Origin: Gracilaria vermiculophylla
Taxonomy: Eukaryota > Rhodophyta > Florideophyceae > Gracilariales > Gracilariaceae
Direction of reading: 5' to 3'
Assembly (NCBI GenBank): GCA_019155205.2
Contig: JAHNZQ020003146.1
Coordinates: 737,208 to 801,207 of the forward strand
Length of the DNA stretch: 64,000 bases
Part shown: positions 31,700 to 40,983 of the stretch, in pieces
How the letters are laid out: the number at the start of each line of letters is the position of its first letter
Position numbering within the stretch: position 1 is the first letter of the stretch
Translations under genes and position numbers: made by a program
The notes under the pieces: generated by a model
What the model saw: the letters and a program-made list of their open reading frames with translations, nothing else
Databases searched by the model: none
Told to the model about the DNA's origin: nothing

Positions 31700-33994
31700 A
31701 TGTCGTTACGCCTGGCGCTTATCGACAACTATGATTCATATACATTCAACCTTGCTCACCTCATAGCAACCGCAAATGGCAATCACCCGCCACAAGTGTT
31801 TCGCAGTGACGCGTACTCTAAACTCTCACAATTGCATTCAGAGCATGGACAATTCGATGCTTTCGTTCTCTCTCCAGGCCCTGGCACACCTGTGAAACAT
31901 CGAGACTTTTCCCCTCTCCAGCGCGAGATTGTTTCAGGTAGCACCCCAACCTTGGCTGTATGTCTCGGACACCAGGGCCTCTGCCACAGATACGGTGCCG
32001 CAATACTTCACGCACCGCACGGACCAAAACACGGCGTCATTTCTCGCGTTGTCAAGAGCAATAACGAATGCCCGCTGCTGCGCGGCACTCCTAATTCATT
32101 TGATGTCGTTCGCTACCATAGCCTGTGCGTCGAACCGAGCTCGCTTCCTTCGTGCCTCCTTCCAACACTTTGGACCAGTGATGGAGGCACGGACGTTCTT
32201 ATGGGCGTCAGACATGCCACCAAGCCAGTCTTTGGGCTTCAGTTCCACCCAGAATCGGTAGCCACCCAGTTTGGACGCCAAGTAGCTAGCAACTTTATCA
32301 AGTTAACTGCCATGTATCGGAAGACTCAACCCATCTATCCTGCCTTGAAGCCATCACCAGAGGCCCGCCCATCATGCTTTCGAACGCTGGTACGAAGTAC
32401 CCAGCTTTTTGTATCACCATTTGCGCTTTTCAAGTGCCTGTTTGGCGATTTGAAGCAGTCGTTTTGGCTGGATAGTAGTACAAATGCAACCCCTTCTTCC
32501 CGATGCTCTTCTGCCACGCCCGAAGAACACTGTATGGGTCTTGTCGATGCACATCCAGCTCGGTACTCAATCATGGGCGCTTGCCACGGGCCATTCTCGG
32601 AACTTGTAACATATAATGTGTCCAAACGTATCACTACAGTTCAGAAAAAGAAGAATAGGCAGACCTTTCATGTTTCAGTATTCGACTACTTGCAGAAAGT
32701 TCTCAAAGATCGCCGCACGGAGCACAATCCCGAGCTCCCAATAGAAATGAACGGCGGGTACATAGGGTTCTTTGGATATGAGACGAAAAATGACGTCGAT
32801 GAAGCTATAGAGAATGTACATGAATCGTGTCTGCCAGACGCATGGTTTGTATTTGCCGATCGCCTTCTCGTCGTGGACCATGTCCTTGACAGACTTTATT
32901 TTGTTGCTCTTGCGAGGGAAGGTCACATTGAGGACTACCGAGACGCAAACAATTGGTTCGAAGACATTCGAATATCTATGGCCTCTCTCATCGATGAAAA
33001 GCACGTGCGCGACAGCCGGTGCCAACAAACGCACAACGTACAGTCGCCATTGCGTTTTGTGCCAGAACGCAGTCGAAGTCAGTACCTGGCAGACATTGGG
33101 AAGTGCCTGGGATATATAAATAATGGAGAAAGTTACGAAGTTTGTCTCACCAATCGGTTGCGGACCACCCTGCCGCCTGAGTTCAAGTCAGATCCCCTGG
33201 AACTGTATAGCGCCCTACGATTGGTAAACCCTTCACCGTTCTCGGCTTTTCTGCGGCTTGACGATGACCGAGCCGTTTGCTGCAGTTCACCTGAGCGATA
33301 TCTACAAATCTCCTCCACTGGTCTCGTGGAATCGAAGCCAATCAAGGGAACGCTTCCACGAGGGCAAACTCTGGAAGAGGACGCTAAACTTCGTAAGCAA
33401 CTGCAGCAATCACCGAAAGACCGCAGCGAAAATCTCATGATCGTGGACTTGGTTAGAAATGACCTTAGCCGAATGTGTGAAGTCGGCTCCGTGACTGTAC
33501 CGAAACTGATGTGCGTCGAATCGTATGCCACTGTGCACCAGCTTGTCAGCACGGTTCGCGGAAAATTGGCGCCGTCACGCGACGCCATTGACTGCGTTCG
33601 GGCAGCATATCCGATGGGTTCCATGACAGGGGCGCCCAAGGTTCGAACGATGGAAATCATCGATCGTCTTGAATCCTCCGCGAGAGGTATATACTCTGGA
33701 AGTATCGGTTACCTCAGTGTTTGCGGAGCTGTGGACTTGAACGTCGTGATCAGAACGGCTGTGCTCAACGGCTCAAGAGTCGAAATTGGAGTGGGAGGTG
33801 CCATTGTGGCTATGAGCAACCCGCAAGACGAATACGAGGAAACAATATTGAAAGGCATGCCAATCATGAAAGCATTGGCATTGAACACAACAGGTGTCAC
33901 CGATGTTGTGGTTGTGCACGAACCGCAAGCTTGTGATGGGGTTGATCGCACGGGTGAAGCGTGCGAAACGATTACTACGAACAATGCGACATGA
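31700..33994 (+). CDS. Bifunctional aminodeoxychorismate synthase (PabA-PabB fusion)
   Basis: The 764-residue enzyme makes 4-amino-4-deoxychorismate from chorismate and glutamine, the first step of the pABA branch of folate synthesis. Residues 1-210 are a class-I glutamine amidotransferase: LIDNYDSYTFNL, VLSPGPGTP (oxyanion), AVCLGHQGLCH (Cys nucleophile) and FGLQFHPES (His of the triad). After a linker comes an anthranilate-synthase-I-like N domain (MNGGYIGFFGYE). The chorismate-binding domain follows: NNGESYEVCLTNRL, SPERYLQI, ESKPIKGTLPRG (the PIKGT motif favouring ADC over anthranilate synthase), DRSENLMIVDLVRNDLSR, YPMGSMTGAPK and YSGSIGYLS. The fusion is like that of plants, fungi and apicomplexans. 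ATG 31700 begins the GATase domain exactly. An in-frame upstream extension might add a plastid transit peptide, as in plants. Confidence 0.93.
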   Translation: MSLRLALIDNYDSYTFNLAHLIATANGNHPPQVFRSDAYSKLSQLHSEHGQFDAFVLSPGPGTPVKHRDFSPLQREIVSGSTPTLAVCLGHQGLCHRYGAAILHAPHGPKHGVISRVVKSNNECPLLRGTPNSFDVVRYHSLCVEPSSLPSCLLPTLWTSDGGTDVLMGVRHATKPVFGLQFHPESVATQFGRQVASNFIKLTAMYRKTQPIYPALKPSPEARPSCFRTLVRSTQLFVSPFALFKCLFGDLKQSFWLDSSTNATPSSRCSSATPEEHCMGLVDAHPARYSIMGACHGPFSELVTYNVSKRITTVQKKKNRQTFHVSVFDYLQKVLKDRRTEHNPELPIEMNGGYIGFFGYETKNDVDEAIENVHESCLPDAWFVFADRLLVVDHVLDRLYFVALAREGHIEDYRDANNWFEDIRISMASLIDEKHVRDSRCQQTHNVQSPLRFVPERSRSQYLADIGKCLGYINNGESYEVCLTNRLRTTLPPEFKSDPLELYSALRLVNPSPFSAFLRLDDDRAVCCSSPERYLQISSTGLVESKPIKGTLPRGQTLEEDAKLRKQLQQSPKDRSENLMIVDLVRNDLSRMCEVGSVTVPKLMCVESYATVHQLVSTVRGKLAPSRDAIDCVRAAYPMGSMTGAPKVRTMEIIDRLESSARGIYSGSIGYLSVCGAVDLNVVIRTAVLNGSRVEIGVGGAIVAMSNPQDEYEETILKGMPIMKALALNTTGVTDVVVVHEPQACDGVDRTGEACETITTNNAT

Positions 33995-34363
33995 ACGCTA
34001 GCATAGTAACCGTACTCCTCGCCTGCCACCGAACCGCATGTTCAGTGTTGAGTGTAGAAAAAGGGGAACGTTGTAGCGGTTTTGGTGCGTGTGAGGCACT
34101 CAGCGGTTTGAGGAAAAACAAAGTATTACCCAGAAAAGTTGTCGGTGCATGCTTTCACGAACAGCGATCTACTTGCTGACGCTCAAATGCGTCCTTTGCA
34201 CGGGAGTTGGTGTTGACATCGGAAAAGGTCCTATATTTACATCTGCTGGACACAAGTACAATCGCGTCGAGCCTGTAGCTGAGATTAGATTGAAGAACGG
34301 TAACCGCGCGTTTCCGTCAGGGCCCACGTTTGACGGCGGCGGTACAACAGCGCGACTTGGGCA
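33995..34363. other. Intergenic between convergent PabA-PabB and DONSON genes
   Basis: About 370 bp between two stop codons. A 97-codon plus-strand ORF (34149-34442) overlaps the DONSON 3' end and has no family features, so it is not annotated. No gene is seen. Confidence 0.5.
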
Positions 34364-35821
34364 CTATTCGATAGCTCGGGTGAAAAGAACGAAGTTGGGA
34401 GAAGCTGTTTGTCTTGTGACTCTTGACAAGACTCGGCCCTGAATTGGACAAGATGTTGTCTGCTGAGAAGATGTTGGGCCATCAGCGGACAATAAACTAA
34501 TTGACTGATCGCACACATTCAACATTTGTGAGCGTGCTTCGGTGATCATTTGAACGGAGAAATCACGATCTTGAGTATCAACCAAAGCTTTACAAACGGC
34601 TCGCACCTGGCGCGGAGTGAGAAAGCCATTGATCTTGACGGAGTATGTGAGCTTGGTGGCACCGCCGGCCGAATTGATCACGTTTGCCTCGTCGGCATCC
34701 GTGACGTTCGCGGTGATGGCGGTGCCGCCGCGAAACGGCTTGTCGCACAGCAACACAGGAACATCAGCGGCGTTAGAAATCTTGTGACCCACGCTCATGA
34801 CAAAATTGTACACAGCTTGCACTGCTACCCGGCCCTCGGCGATGACAGGCGGCTCGCTGTGCGCTTCGGACGCATTCGGTGGGTGCAGCAGTCTGAACGG
34901 CACGGCATAGTCAGAGAGTAACGAGCGCAAGCCCAGGGATCCGTTGGCAAAACAGGCGCGCAGCGGCGAATCGGATGGCGACGGCACGTGCGCTGGGCGC
35001 TTGGGGACGCTGGTTGCGCTGTGAGCGGCGGCATGACTGAAAAGCAGGGTTGTGGATGGGAGCAGGATGTAGAAGTGATCGATGTGGCCGCGCTTGTAGC
35101 CGAAAAACAGCGACTGCAGGGCGCTTTGCCACAGGTGCAAGCGCTCCATGGCCACGTTTGCGGCTTCCTGCAAGGCGGAGTCTGGCCTTGTGCGGGCGCT
35201 GGAGGCGAAAACGGTCTGCCATCGTCGCGAGATGACCGGGGGCAGGGTGGTGCACGGGTAGCGAAAGTGCAGCAGAGCGCGGTAGAACTGGCGTTTTGCG
35301 CTCGTCAGGGTATCAGTTAGTACTTGGGCTTCGACGACGGCGTCGCTGCCCAGCGGGGGTCTGACGACGTTGGCGGCGGCCAGAGTGTCTACGCCAGACA
35401 ATAAGTCGTGGAGCGCCTCGTACTCCTCAGCCTGGCCTCGGACGCGCGTCCACCACAGCGATTTGGACGACGTGATGTTGAGCGATGTCTTGATGGACAA
35501 GTCGACGGGAAGCTGTTGGTGCTGAGTTTGATGCAAGTCGACGGCGGCATCTGGATGGCTGTCATGCACAGGAGGGTGCTGTGTGGCGTGCGACGGCAGG
35601 TTATCGACGGTGTTGGCGAGGACGGACCAAGCGTCGTTGGGGGCGTCATCGCCCAGCACCTGCTCGGCGCGGGAAGCGTTGGGGCGCAGCAGATCGACCA
35701 AAGTGCGCGGGCGCGAGGCGTCATCGTGCAGAGACGGGCGCGAGCGCGACTGACGCGGGGGGGCGGGCGGGCGCTTGGCGCTCACGGGTTGAATACGCGG
35801 TCGTTTTCGCGGCGGCGCCAT
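34364..35821 (-). CDS. DONSON homologue (replication fork protein)
   Basis: A 485-residue protein starting MAPPRKRPRIQP (nuclear-localisation-like). Its conserved core starts at SSKSLWWTRVRGQAEEYEAL. It contains FYRALLHFRYPCTTLPP and LWQSALQSLFFGYKRGHIDH, then FYILLPSTTLLFSHAA, GLRSLLSDYAVPFRLLHPP, AVYNFVMSVG, LLCDKPFRGGTAI and TYSVKINGFLTPRQVRAV. These match, in the same order, the W-x-x-A-F-x-S-L-Y, FYVCTYQFTVLFR-like and FRGATMQM-like blocks of human DONSON. In animals DONSON helps load GINS to form the active CMG helicase and protects forks. The track is open further upstream only from a GTG, through very GC-rich sequence, so the ATG at 35821 is preferred. The call is by motif memory, not search. 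Confidence 0.8.
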   Translation of the reverse strand: MAPPRKRPRIQPVSAKRPPAPPRQSRSRPSLHDDASRPRTLVDLLRPNASRAEQVLGDDAPNDAWSVLANTVDNLPSHATQHPPVHDSHPDAAVDLHQTQHQQLPVDLSIKTSLNITSSKSLWWTRVRGQAEEYEALHDLLSGVDTLAAANVVRPPLGSDAVVEAQVLTDTLTSAKRQFYRALLHFRYPCTTLPPVISRRWQTVFASSARTRPDSALQEAANVAMERLHLWQSALQSLFFGYKRGHIDHFYILLPSTTLLFSHAAAHSATSVPKRPAHVPSPSDSPLRACFANGSLGLRSLLSDYAVPFRLLHPPNASEAHSEPPVIAEGRVAVQAVYNFVMSVGHKISNAADVPVLLCDKPFRGGTAITANVTDADEANVINSAGGATKLTYSVKINGFLTPRQVRAVCKALVDTQDRDFSVQMITEARSQMLNVCDQSISLLSADGPTSSQQTTSCPIQGRVLSRVTRQTASPNFVLFTRAIE

Positions 35822-37766
35822 CGTGCGGCATATCGCGGGAGGGGGGCGGGCGGTGCGCGGGCGCGTGCGGGGGTCATGTAGCGGGCGGCGGGGACGTTGC
35901 CAAATGCGGCGCGGCGGGCGGTACTCGAGACTTTTTGAGCTCGCTGCGGGGGGGGATACGGCGACGGTCGGCGGCGCGCAGTTTGCAGCGCAAGGTTTGC
36001 ACACGGCGCGGCTGCGCGCGGGCGGCGCGCGGCGGGCGGTGGCGGCGGATGGTGGCGGCGGACGGTGGCGGCGGCGGGCGGCGGGCGGTAGGCGGCAGGC
36101 GCCGTTAAACGAAAAGGAATTATTTTGGAGGGAGGAGGTGTTGGAAAGAGGCGCGCTGTGTGCGGGGAGCACGCGCTGCGGAGCGACATAAGTAGTGAAC
36201 GGTTACATTCGCTACTCTCTTCAACAAGATGAGCACACGGACAACGAAGGCTCTAATTTCTCTACGCACAACACTAGCACCCAAAGCAAGTTAGACATTA
36301 CATTGATAGAATGCAGCCATGATTGTACTTGTATAGCATTTGCTGCAGTGCAGCGCGCATCTGGAGCCACGTGCCGCACCCTACGCGCCAAGCTGATCGC
36401 CGCCGCTGTGGGCGCAATAGCGGGAGCGCAAGGACGGCGCAGCACGATAGCAGACGCTCGACTGCATCGACGCGCGAAACCGTCAACAAGCGCCACTTTG
36501 GAAGCGACGGCAGTCGCACGCCCTGGCCGACGACGACCTGGCCGACGACGACCTGGCCGACGACGACCAGCTGCGCTTCATTGCTTCCACCGCCAACTCA
36601 AAATGCTTCGTTCGCGCGAGCGACGGTCGCCACAAGCGACTGCGCCCGGACCGACCTCCTTGCCGCCCTTGTGCACACGCACACCCGCCCGGCTGTCGCT
36701 TGCGTCCGACGCCGGCTCCAGTTGGGCGTTGGCACAGTGCAAGCCGCGCGCCTCCGCAGTCAGTCGCACCCCCGCAGCAACGACTTCACGCCACGCGCGC
36801 CCCGATTAAAAGTAACACAATCCACTTTCAAAACGGCCATCCGCGGGCATGTCGCCACTGCCGATCACGCTCGCGATGAAGATTGCTCCCAGCGCGCCGA
36901 TGCCGCGCACGCGAGGAAGCCACGCCATTGGTGAGCGCTTCCGCCGCCGATACACAACGCCACCGAGACAGCGCCCGACGAACGCAGCGCCCCACGGAGG
37001 CAGCGCCCGTTGGACGCTGCGCGCACATCACGCTGCGTAACAGCACCCGACGCGCGCTTGTTGCCGACCATCTTGCTCAACCGTGTGCCCGCGCCACTGC
37101 GCGCACATCGCCCGCAACTCGCAACTTGCCGCCCGTCACGCCGCCCCTCTGCTTGAGCGCCATGTTCTGTCATGTGCCATAAGCCGCGACACGGCAGCGC
37201 CCCGTGCGCCGATCGGTACGTTGCACCCTGCCCGCCGTTTCGCTTGTACGCCTGCCAACGTTCATGGCGTGTGAAGCGCGCTGAGCGTCATGGCGCCGTC
37301 AGGGCGCCGTCAGGCGCGCGCAGCTTGGTAGTCGCACGAGCAGCTTCAAGCAGCCCTTTGGTCTGCCGCAGCCCTCTGCGCGGGAGGCGGTACTAAAGCG
37401 CCGCGCGCGTCGCCGTCCGGGGGGAGGGGGGCAGTAACCGCCGCGCACGTCAACATGGCACGCCACGCGCGGAGCGCCGCCGCCGGCGCCAGCAGCAGCA
37501 GCAGCCGCAGCAGCAGCAGCGGCGCCCACAGCTGCGCCGCGCGCCCGCGCGACGCGCGGCCGTCCGTCCCCGCGCCGCCGCGCCGCCGCCAGCCCAAAAA
37601 ATCGGCGCGGCGCGCCACGCAGCGCGCGCCGCCGCGCCACGCGGCGCCCGATTTGAGACGGCGCGCCGCGCGGACGACGCCGCCGCCCCGCGCGCTCGTC
37701 CGCAGCGCCGCCGCCCCGCCGGCCGCCGTCCCCCCGCCCGCCCCCCACGCGCGCCGCGCCCGCGAC
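35822..37766. other. GC-rich intergenic region, ~1.9 kb
   Basis: It holds the 5' sides of the divergent DONSON and eIF4E genes. Long overlapping ORFs exist on both strands but are low-complexity (Arg, Ala, Pro) and look like GC artefacts. A 15-bp unit is repeated three times at 36523-36567. Between about 36900 and 37250 the words CAGCGCCC and GTTGGACGC recur irregularly. No gene is supported. Confidence 0.5.
36523..36567 (+). repeat. 15-bp tandem repeat, three copies
   Basis: The unit CTGGCCGACGACGAC is repeated exactly at 36523, 36538 and 36553. It lies in the intergenic region. One reading frame gives LADDD repeats, but no start codon or supported gene goes with it. Confidence 0.9.
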
Positions 37767-38484
37767 ATGGCCGACGAACACGCGCAGGCCGACGACGCCC
37801 CGCACCCCCTGCAGTTCAAGTGGACCCTCTGGCACGACTTTGTCACCACCAGGAACCGCAGCGCCGCCTACGCCGCCAACCTGCGCCCCATCGCTTCGTT
37901 CGACACCGTGGAGGACTTTTGGGCGTAAGTTTTGTTCTGTCGCCGCCCGTTTGCGCCGTGCTTGGATGCCTCCCTGTGCTCACCTGTTTGTTTTCTGCGT
38001 TCACTGCCCGTGCGTTCCGCCTGGCGATTCGGCTGTGCGCTCCAACATGCCACCGCGCAGCGTATTCAACAGTCTCAAGGAGCCCTCGCAGCTTCCTCCC
38101 CAGCATACGTACAACCTCTTCAAGTTTGGAATCGATCCCAAGTGGGAGGACCCGCAAAATGTCGACGGCGGAGAGTGGAGAGTCACATTTCCAAACTCTC
38201 ACATGCCCGACCTGGACAAGTGCTGGATTAACACGATCCTCACCGTCATAGGTGAGGGCTTCGGTCCGCAAGAAAGTGACGACATTGCGGGCATTGTAAT
38301 GAACCGGAAGCGCGGCATCAATCGCGTTGCAATTTGGACCAAGTCAGCAAGTCAAGAGGACTTGCAAACTAGGATTGGCCACCGCTGGCGAGAGACTTCG
38401 GGAATCACCTCTGATCTGCCTTATCTTCTATTCAAGGACTCCATTTCGTCCAAGAAACCAAAGCCACGCTATTTCATTGACTGA
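37767..38484 (+). CDS. Translation initiation factor eIF4E (two exons)
   Basis: CDS is join(37767..37924, 38061..38484), 193 residues. It binds the mRNA 5' cap and recruits eIF4G. Exon 1 begins MADEHAQADD and runs through HPLQFKWTLWHDFV to SFDTVEDFWA. Exon 2 continues VFNSLKEPSQLP, FKFGIDPKWEDPQN, DLDKCWINTILTVIGEGF and RVAIWTKSASQED. The join falls inside the family's FWALYN motif, which fixes the splice sites (GTAAGT donor, CGCAG acceptor). Most key Trp are present: FKW, LW, DFW (eIF4G binding), KWED (cap stacking plus Glu) and IW. The residue before ANLR, normally the second cap-stacking Trp (human W56), is Tyr here (AAYAANLRP). The frame is also open upstream to 37455 but is low-complexity there. 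Confidence 0.93.
37925..38060 (+). other. Spliceosomal intron in the eIF4E gene (136 bp)
   Basis: The donor GTAAGT at 37925 and acceptor CGCAG ending at 38060 restore the family motif FWA-VFNSL across the junction, with phase 2. The intron is T-richer than its exons. No strong branch-point consensus is seen. Confidence 0.9.
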
Positions 38485-38852
38485 GCGCATTCCGTTCAAG
38501 CTCTTTTGACCTGTTTCACGATTATATGACGCTGGAAACTGTATAATTTGGTAAACGACCGATGACTTGTTGTGCCCATGGTATCCACTTCCATGTCTGC
38601 CGCGTTGCGTACAATGCGCGCGCCATATCATTTCACATGCATTCGTTGCAGTACATGAGTTGGCCGCGGGTCGCCACCCCAAGTCTTTTGCTCATCACTT
38701 GAGTAAAACAATACTTATCATGCTCCTTTACACAAAAATAGTCCATAACGTAACGCGTTGGCAGCTATTTTACAGATACAAAACAAGATAAGAACGCACC
38801 GTTGCTGACGAGCACTTTTAGAGTATTGCCATGTGTGTGGTTAGCTGAAACC
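38485..38852. other. Intergenic between convergent eIF4E and BDP1 genes
   Basis: About 370 bp of 3' untranslated sequence for both genes. It contains no ORF worth noting. Confidence 0.5.
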
Positions 38853-39887
38853 TTAATCGGAGTCTCCCCAAGAATCATCAGACTCTGCCGTGATGAGCGG
38901 CATCGCATTCATGTCCACATCTTGCATGTCAGGGTCGTCATCGGCAGTGCCCACTACTTTGATCACCGCTTCGCGAGTGGCCTCGTTATCGCTGTTTTCA
39001 TCATCCTTCACTTCTGTGTCAGACGCGTCATTTGCTTGAGCTTGAGCAGCTTGCACGTCGGCTATTTTCTGTGAATGGGATGCTGGAGCAGTTGCTGTCA
39101 GGTCTGGTGCGGGTGGCGTATCACCCGCGGCGTCTGGGGGAGTGTCTTGTTCCTCGCGCGAGGTGTTCTCGGTCTGTTGGTCGTCTGGCGCAGCGGGGCG
39201 TTTAGGCAGGGAAGTAGGTAAAGGAAGGGGAGTGGCGCGCAATGCATTGTCGATTCGACACGGATTTTCCCTCTCCTCACGCTTGAACTTCAGTTTCAAT
39301 TGGCGGCGACTTCGTGTTGGAAAATCAGACTCCATCAGCAGAAAGTCAGTTCCGTACTTGCGCAAGCACTCGTAGAAGCGATCCGTTTCTTCCGCAAGCC
39401 ATTTGGTAGAATTCTGCCGTTTCGAAAACGTTGCCGATGTAATGTGCTTTGTGTACTCGTAGTTCTCAAACGTCGTGACATCCCCGCCTTCAGTCTCCGC
39501 GTTGATGACGGTGCCGGCACTGACAACCAAAGAAGAGCTGTCTACAACAATGTTCCCGTTCTCGTCCAGGGTGAGCTGCGGCGCAACGACAGCTGTGTCC
39601 GGCTCCTCCTCTTCCGGGGGCGGTGGGGACGCAGGTTCAGCTTGCGGGACTTGATGGCCCGCTTCCAAAGGTTGCGGTTGCGGAGCACCGGTTCGGCGAC
39701 GCTGACGACGCTGCTCATTCCTACGGGCCGTGGAGGGCATTTGTTTGCGATTCTTGCGCTTTCTGATGTTACGAATCACCTCATTAATGGTTATTTGGCC
39801 GTTGTTTGCCAAGCCGACAGCGTCTGCATGGCGCACAGTTGTTGTCGCATCGTCATCGTCCTCGTCTGAATACGGAGGCTCACTCAT
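38853..39887 (-). CDS. TFIIIB subunit BDP1 (B''), SANT-domain protein
   Basis: The 344-residue protein carries the BDP1 extended SANT domain: SATFSKRQNSTKWLAEETDR, FYECLRKYGTDFLLMESDF, PTRSRRQLKLKFKREERENP and RIDNAL. This corresponds to the family's W-x-x-E-T-E-x-F-Y, L-x-x-x-G-x-D-F and R-x-Q-x-K-x-K-F-K-x-E-E-x-x-x-P pattern. BDP1 joins TBP and BRF1 to form TFIIIB, which recruits RNA polymerase III. The N-terminus (DEDDDDATTT, NEVIRNIRKRKNRKQMPS) and C-terminus are acidic and disordered. The protein is much shorter than animal and yeast BDP1. The first ATG of the frame is 39887. It is divergent from eL32 with about 450 bp between the start of transcribed regions. Confidence 0.88.
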   Translation of the reverse strand: MSEPPYSDEDDDDATTTVRHADAVGLANNGQITINEVIRNIRKRKNRKQMPSTARRNEQRRQRRRTGAPQPQPLEAGHQVPQAEPASPPPPEEEEPDTAVVAPQLTLDENGNIVVDSSSLVVSAGTVINAETEGGDVTTFENYEYTKHITSATFSKRQNSTKWLAEETDRFYECLRKYGTDFLLMESDFPTRSRRQLKLKFKREERENPCRIDNALRATPLPLPTSLPKRPAAPDDQQTENTSREEQDTPPDAAGDTPPAPDLTATAPASHSQKIADVQAAQAQANDASDTEVKDDENSDNEATREAVIKVVGTADDDPDMQDVDMNAMPLITAESDDSWGDSD

Positions 39888-40334
39888 TGTTTGGAGCGCT
39901 TCCACACCGTCGATGTTGGGAAAAATGGAACCCAAGAAGCATGCAGACAGACGAAATTAGGTGAGGAGCTCTATCGCTTGCTGACTCAGAAGCGATGAGT
40001 GAGACTGAAGGCGACGGTGAACTGCTGCCAAGGACCAAAGTCGATGACCGTACGTGATCCACGCCCCGTGCAGAGGTGCAACCGTAAATGCGCGCCTCGG
40101 CATCAAGGCGTTCAACGCGAGCAGCAAAATGGCAAGTAATTAGTTCTATGAATTACGGCGGCCGGATGTAATTGCATTTCACTGCCGTCGTCGTCGGTCA
40201 TCCGAAATCGTCGCATCCCAGCGCGCGCCAACGATGGAGTTGTAGGACGATTTGGCAGCAGAAGTAGATCGACCAACGCCTCGCTTCATCGTCGCCACTT
40301 TTGCCTGCGCGTTTGCTCGACCCTAATTCAACAG
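39888..40334. promoter_or_regulatory. Divergent promoter of BDP1 and eL32, with eL32 5'-UTR exon
   Basis: About 450 bp lie between the BDP1 start codon and the proposed first donor site of the eL32 leader. The eL32 transcription start should lie in the right part. No TATA element is evident. Confidence 0.5.
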
Positions 40335-40562
40335 GTGAGTTCCCGTTTTCTGCAATGTATTGCTAGCGCTCGCGCGTTTACTACCGCACCCAGCCACCTT
40401 GCACGGGGGCCTTCTCTGCGTTGACACCGTCATCGGCCACGAGCAGTTTGTGCGCGATTGTGGCGCTTTTACGTCAAAGACGTTTACGAGACTGCGATCG
40501 CCGATACAGGTATCAGTAGTGACAATTTGCTAACATTTCGAGTGCCAACTCACGTCTACCAG
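40335..40562 (+). other. Probable 5'-UTR intron of the eL32 gene (228 bp)
   Basis: The donor ACAG|GTGAGT at 40335, a strong branch-like TGCTAAC at 40528-40534 and the acceptor CTACCAG ending at 40562 fit a spliceosomal intron whose acceptor lies 19 bp before the ATG. Leader introns are common in ribosomal protein genes. The call rests on splice signals only. An alternative acceptor (GATACAG at 40503-40509) exists but lies upstream of the branch motif. Confidence 0.65.
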
Positions 40563-40581
40563 TGCTGCGAGCCCGGGCAAA

Positions 40582-40983
40582 ATGGCAAAGTCGCTCAACA
40601 CGCTCAAGCTTGTCAAGAAGCGTACGCGCAAGTTCAAGCGCCACCAATCGGACACGAAGATCCGCGTTCCCGAGTCATGGCGCCGACCGAAAGGCATTGA
40701 TTCCCGTGTTCGTCGCAAGTGGCGTGGAAAGGTTTCCATGCCCAACATTGGATACGGCTCAAACAAGAAGACGCGTCACATGCTGCCGAACGGCTTTTAC
40801 AAGTTTGTGGTTCACAATGTCAACGAACTGGAGCTTTTAATGATGCAAAACCGCGTGTACTGCGCGGAGATTGCGAGCGCCGTTTCTGCTAGGAAACGTA
40901 TTGCCATTCTAGATCGTGCGGCCCAGCTTGACATTAAGGTCACTAATCCTACCGCCAAGGTGAGCGTTGAAGAAACTGAGTAA
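40582..40983 (+). CDS. Ribosomal protein eL32 (cytosolic 60S subunit)
   Basis: A 133-residue basic protein: [75 protein letters not shown] and [20 protein letters not shown]. This is the full length and complete motif set of eL32, a structural protein of the large subunit. The start has a good context (CAAAATGG). The coding part is intronless; a leader intron is proposed just upstream. Confidence 0.97.
   Translation: MAKSLNTLKLVKKRTRKFKRHQSDTKIRVPESWRRPKGIDSRVRRKWRGKVSMPNIGYGSNKKTRHMLPNGFYKFVVHNVNELELLMMQNRVYCAEIASAVSARKRIAILDRAAQLDIKVTNPTAKVSVEETE

Noticed and set aside
34149..34442. 97-codon plus-strand ORF at the DONSON 3' end
   Set aside because: It overlaps a conserved gene antisense and has no family features.
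36195..37182. Overlapping ~200-codon ORFs between DONSON and eIF4E
   Set aside because: Several frames are open at once, all Arg/Ala/Thr/Pro-rich with short repeats; this is typical of GC-rich non-coding DNA.
37455..37766. In-frame 104-residue N-terminal extension of eIF4E
   Set aside because: Ser/Arg/Ala/Pro low complexity from CAG/GCC repeats; eIF4E needs no targeting peptide and the internal ATG gives a normal length.
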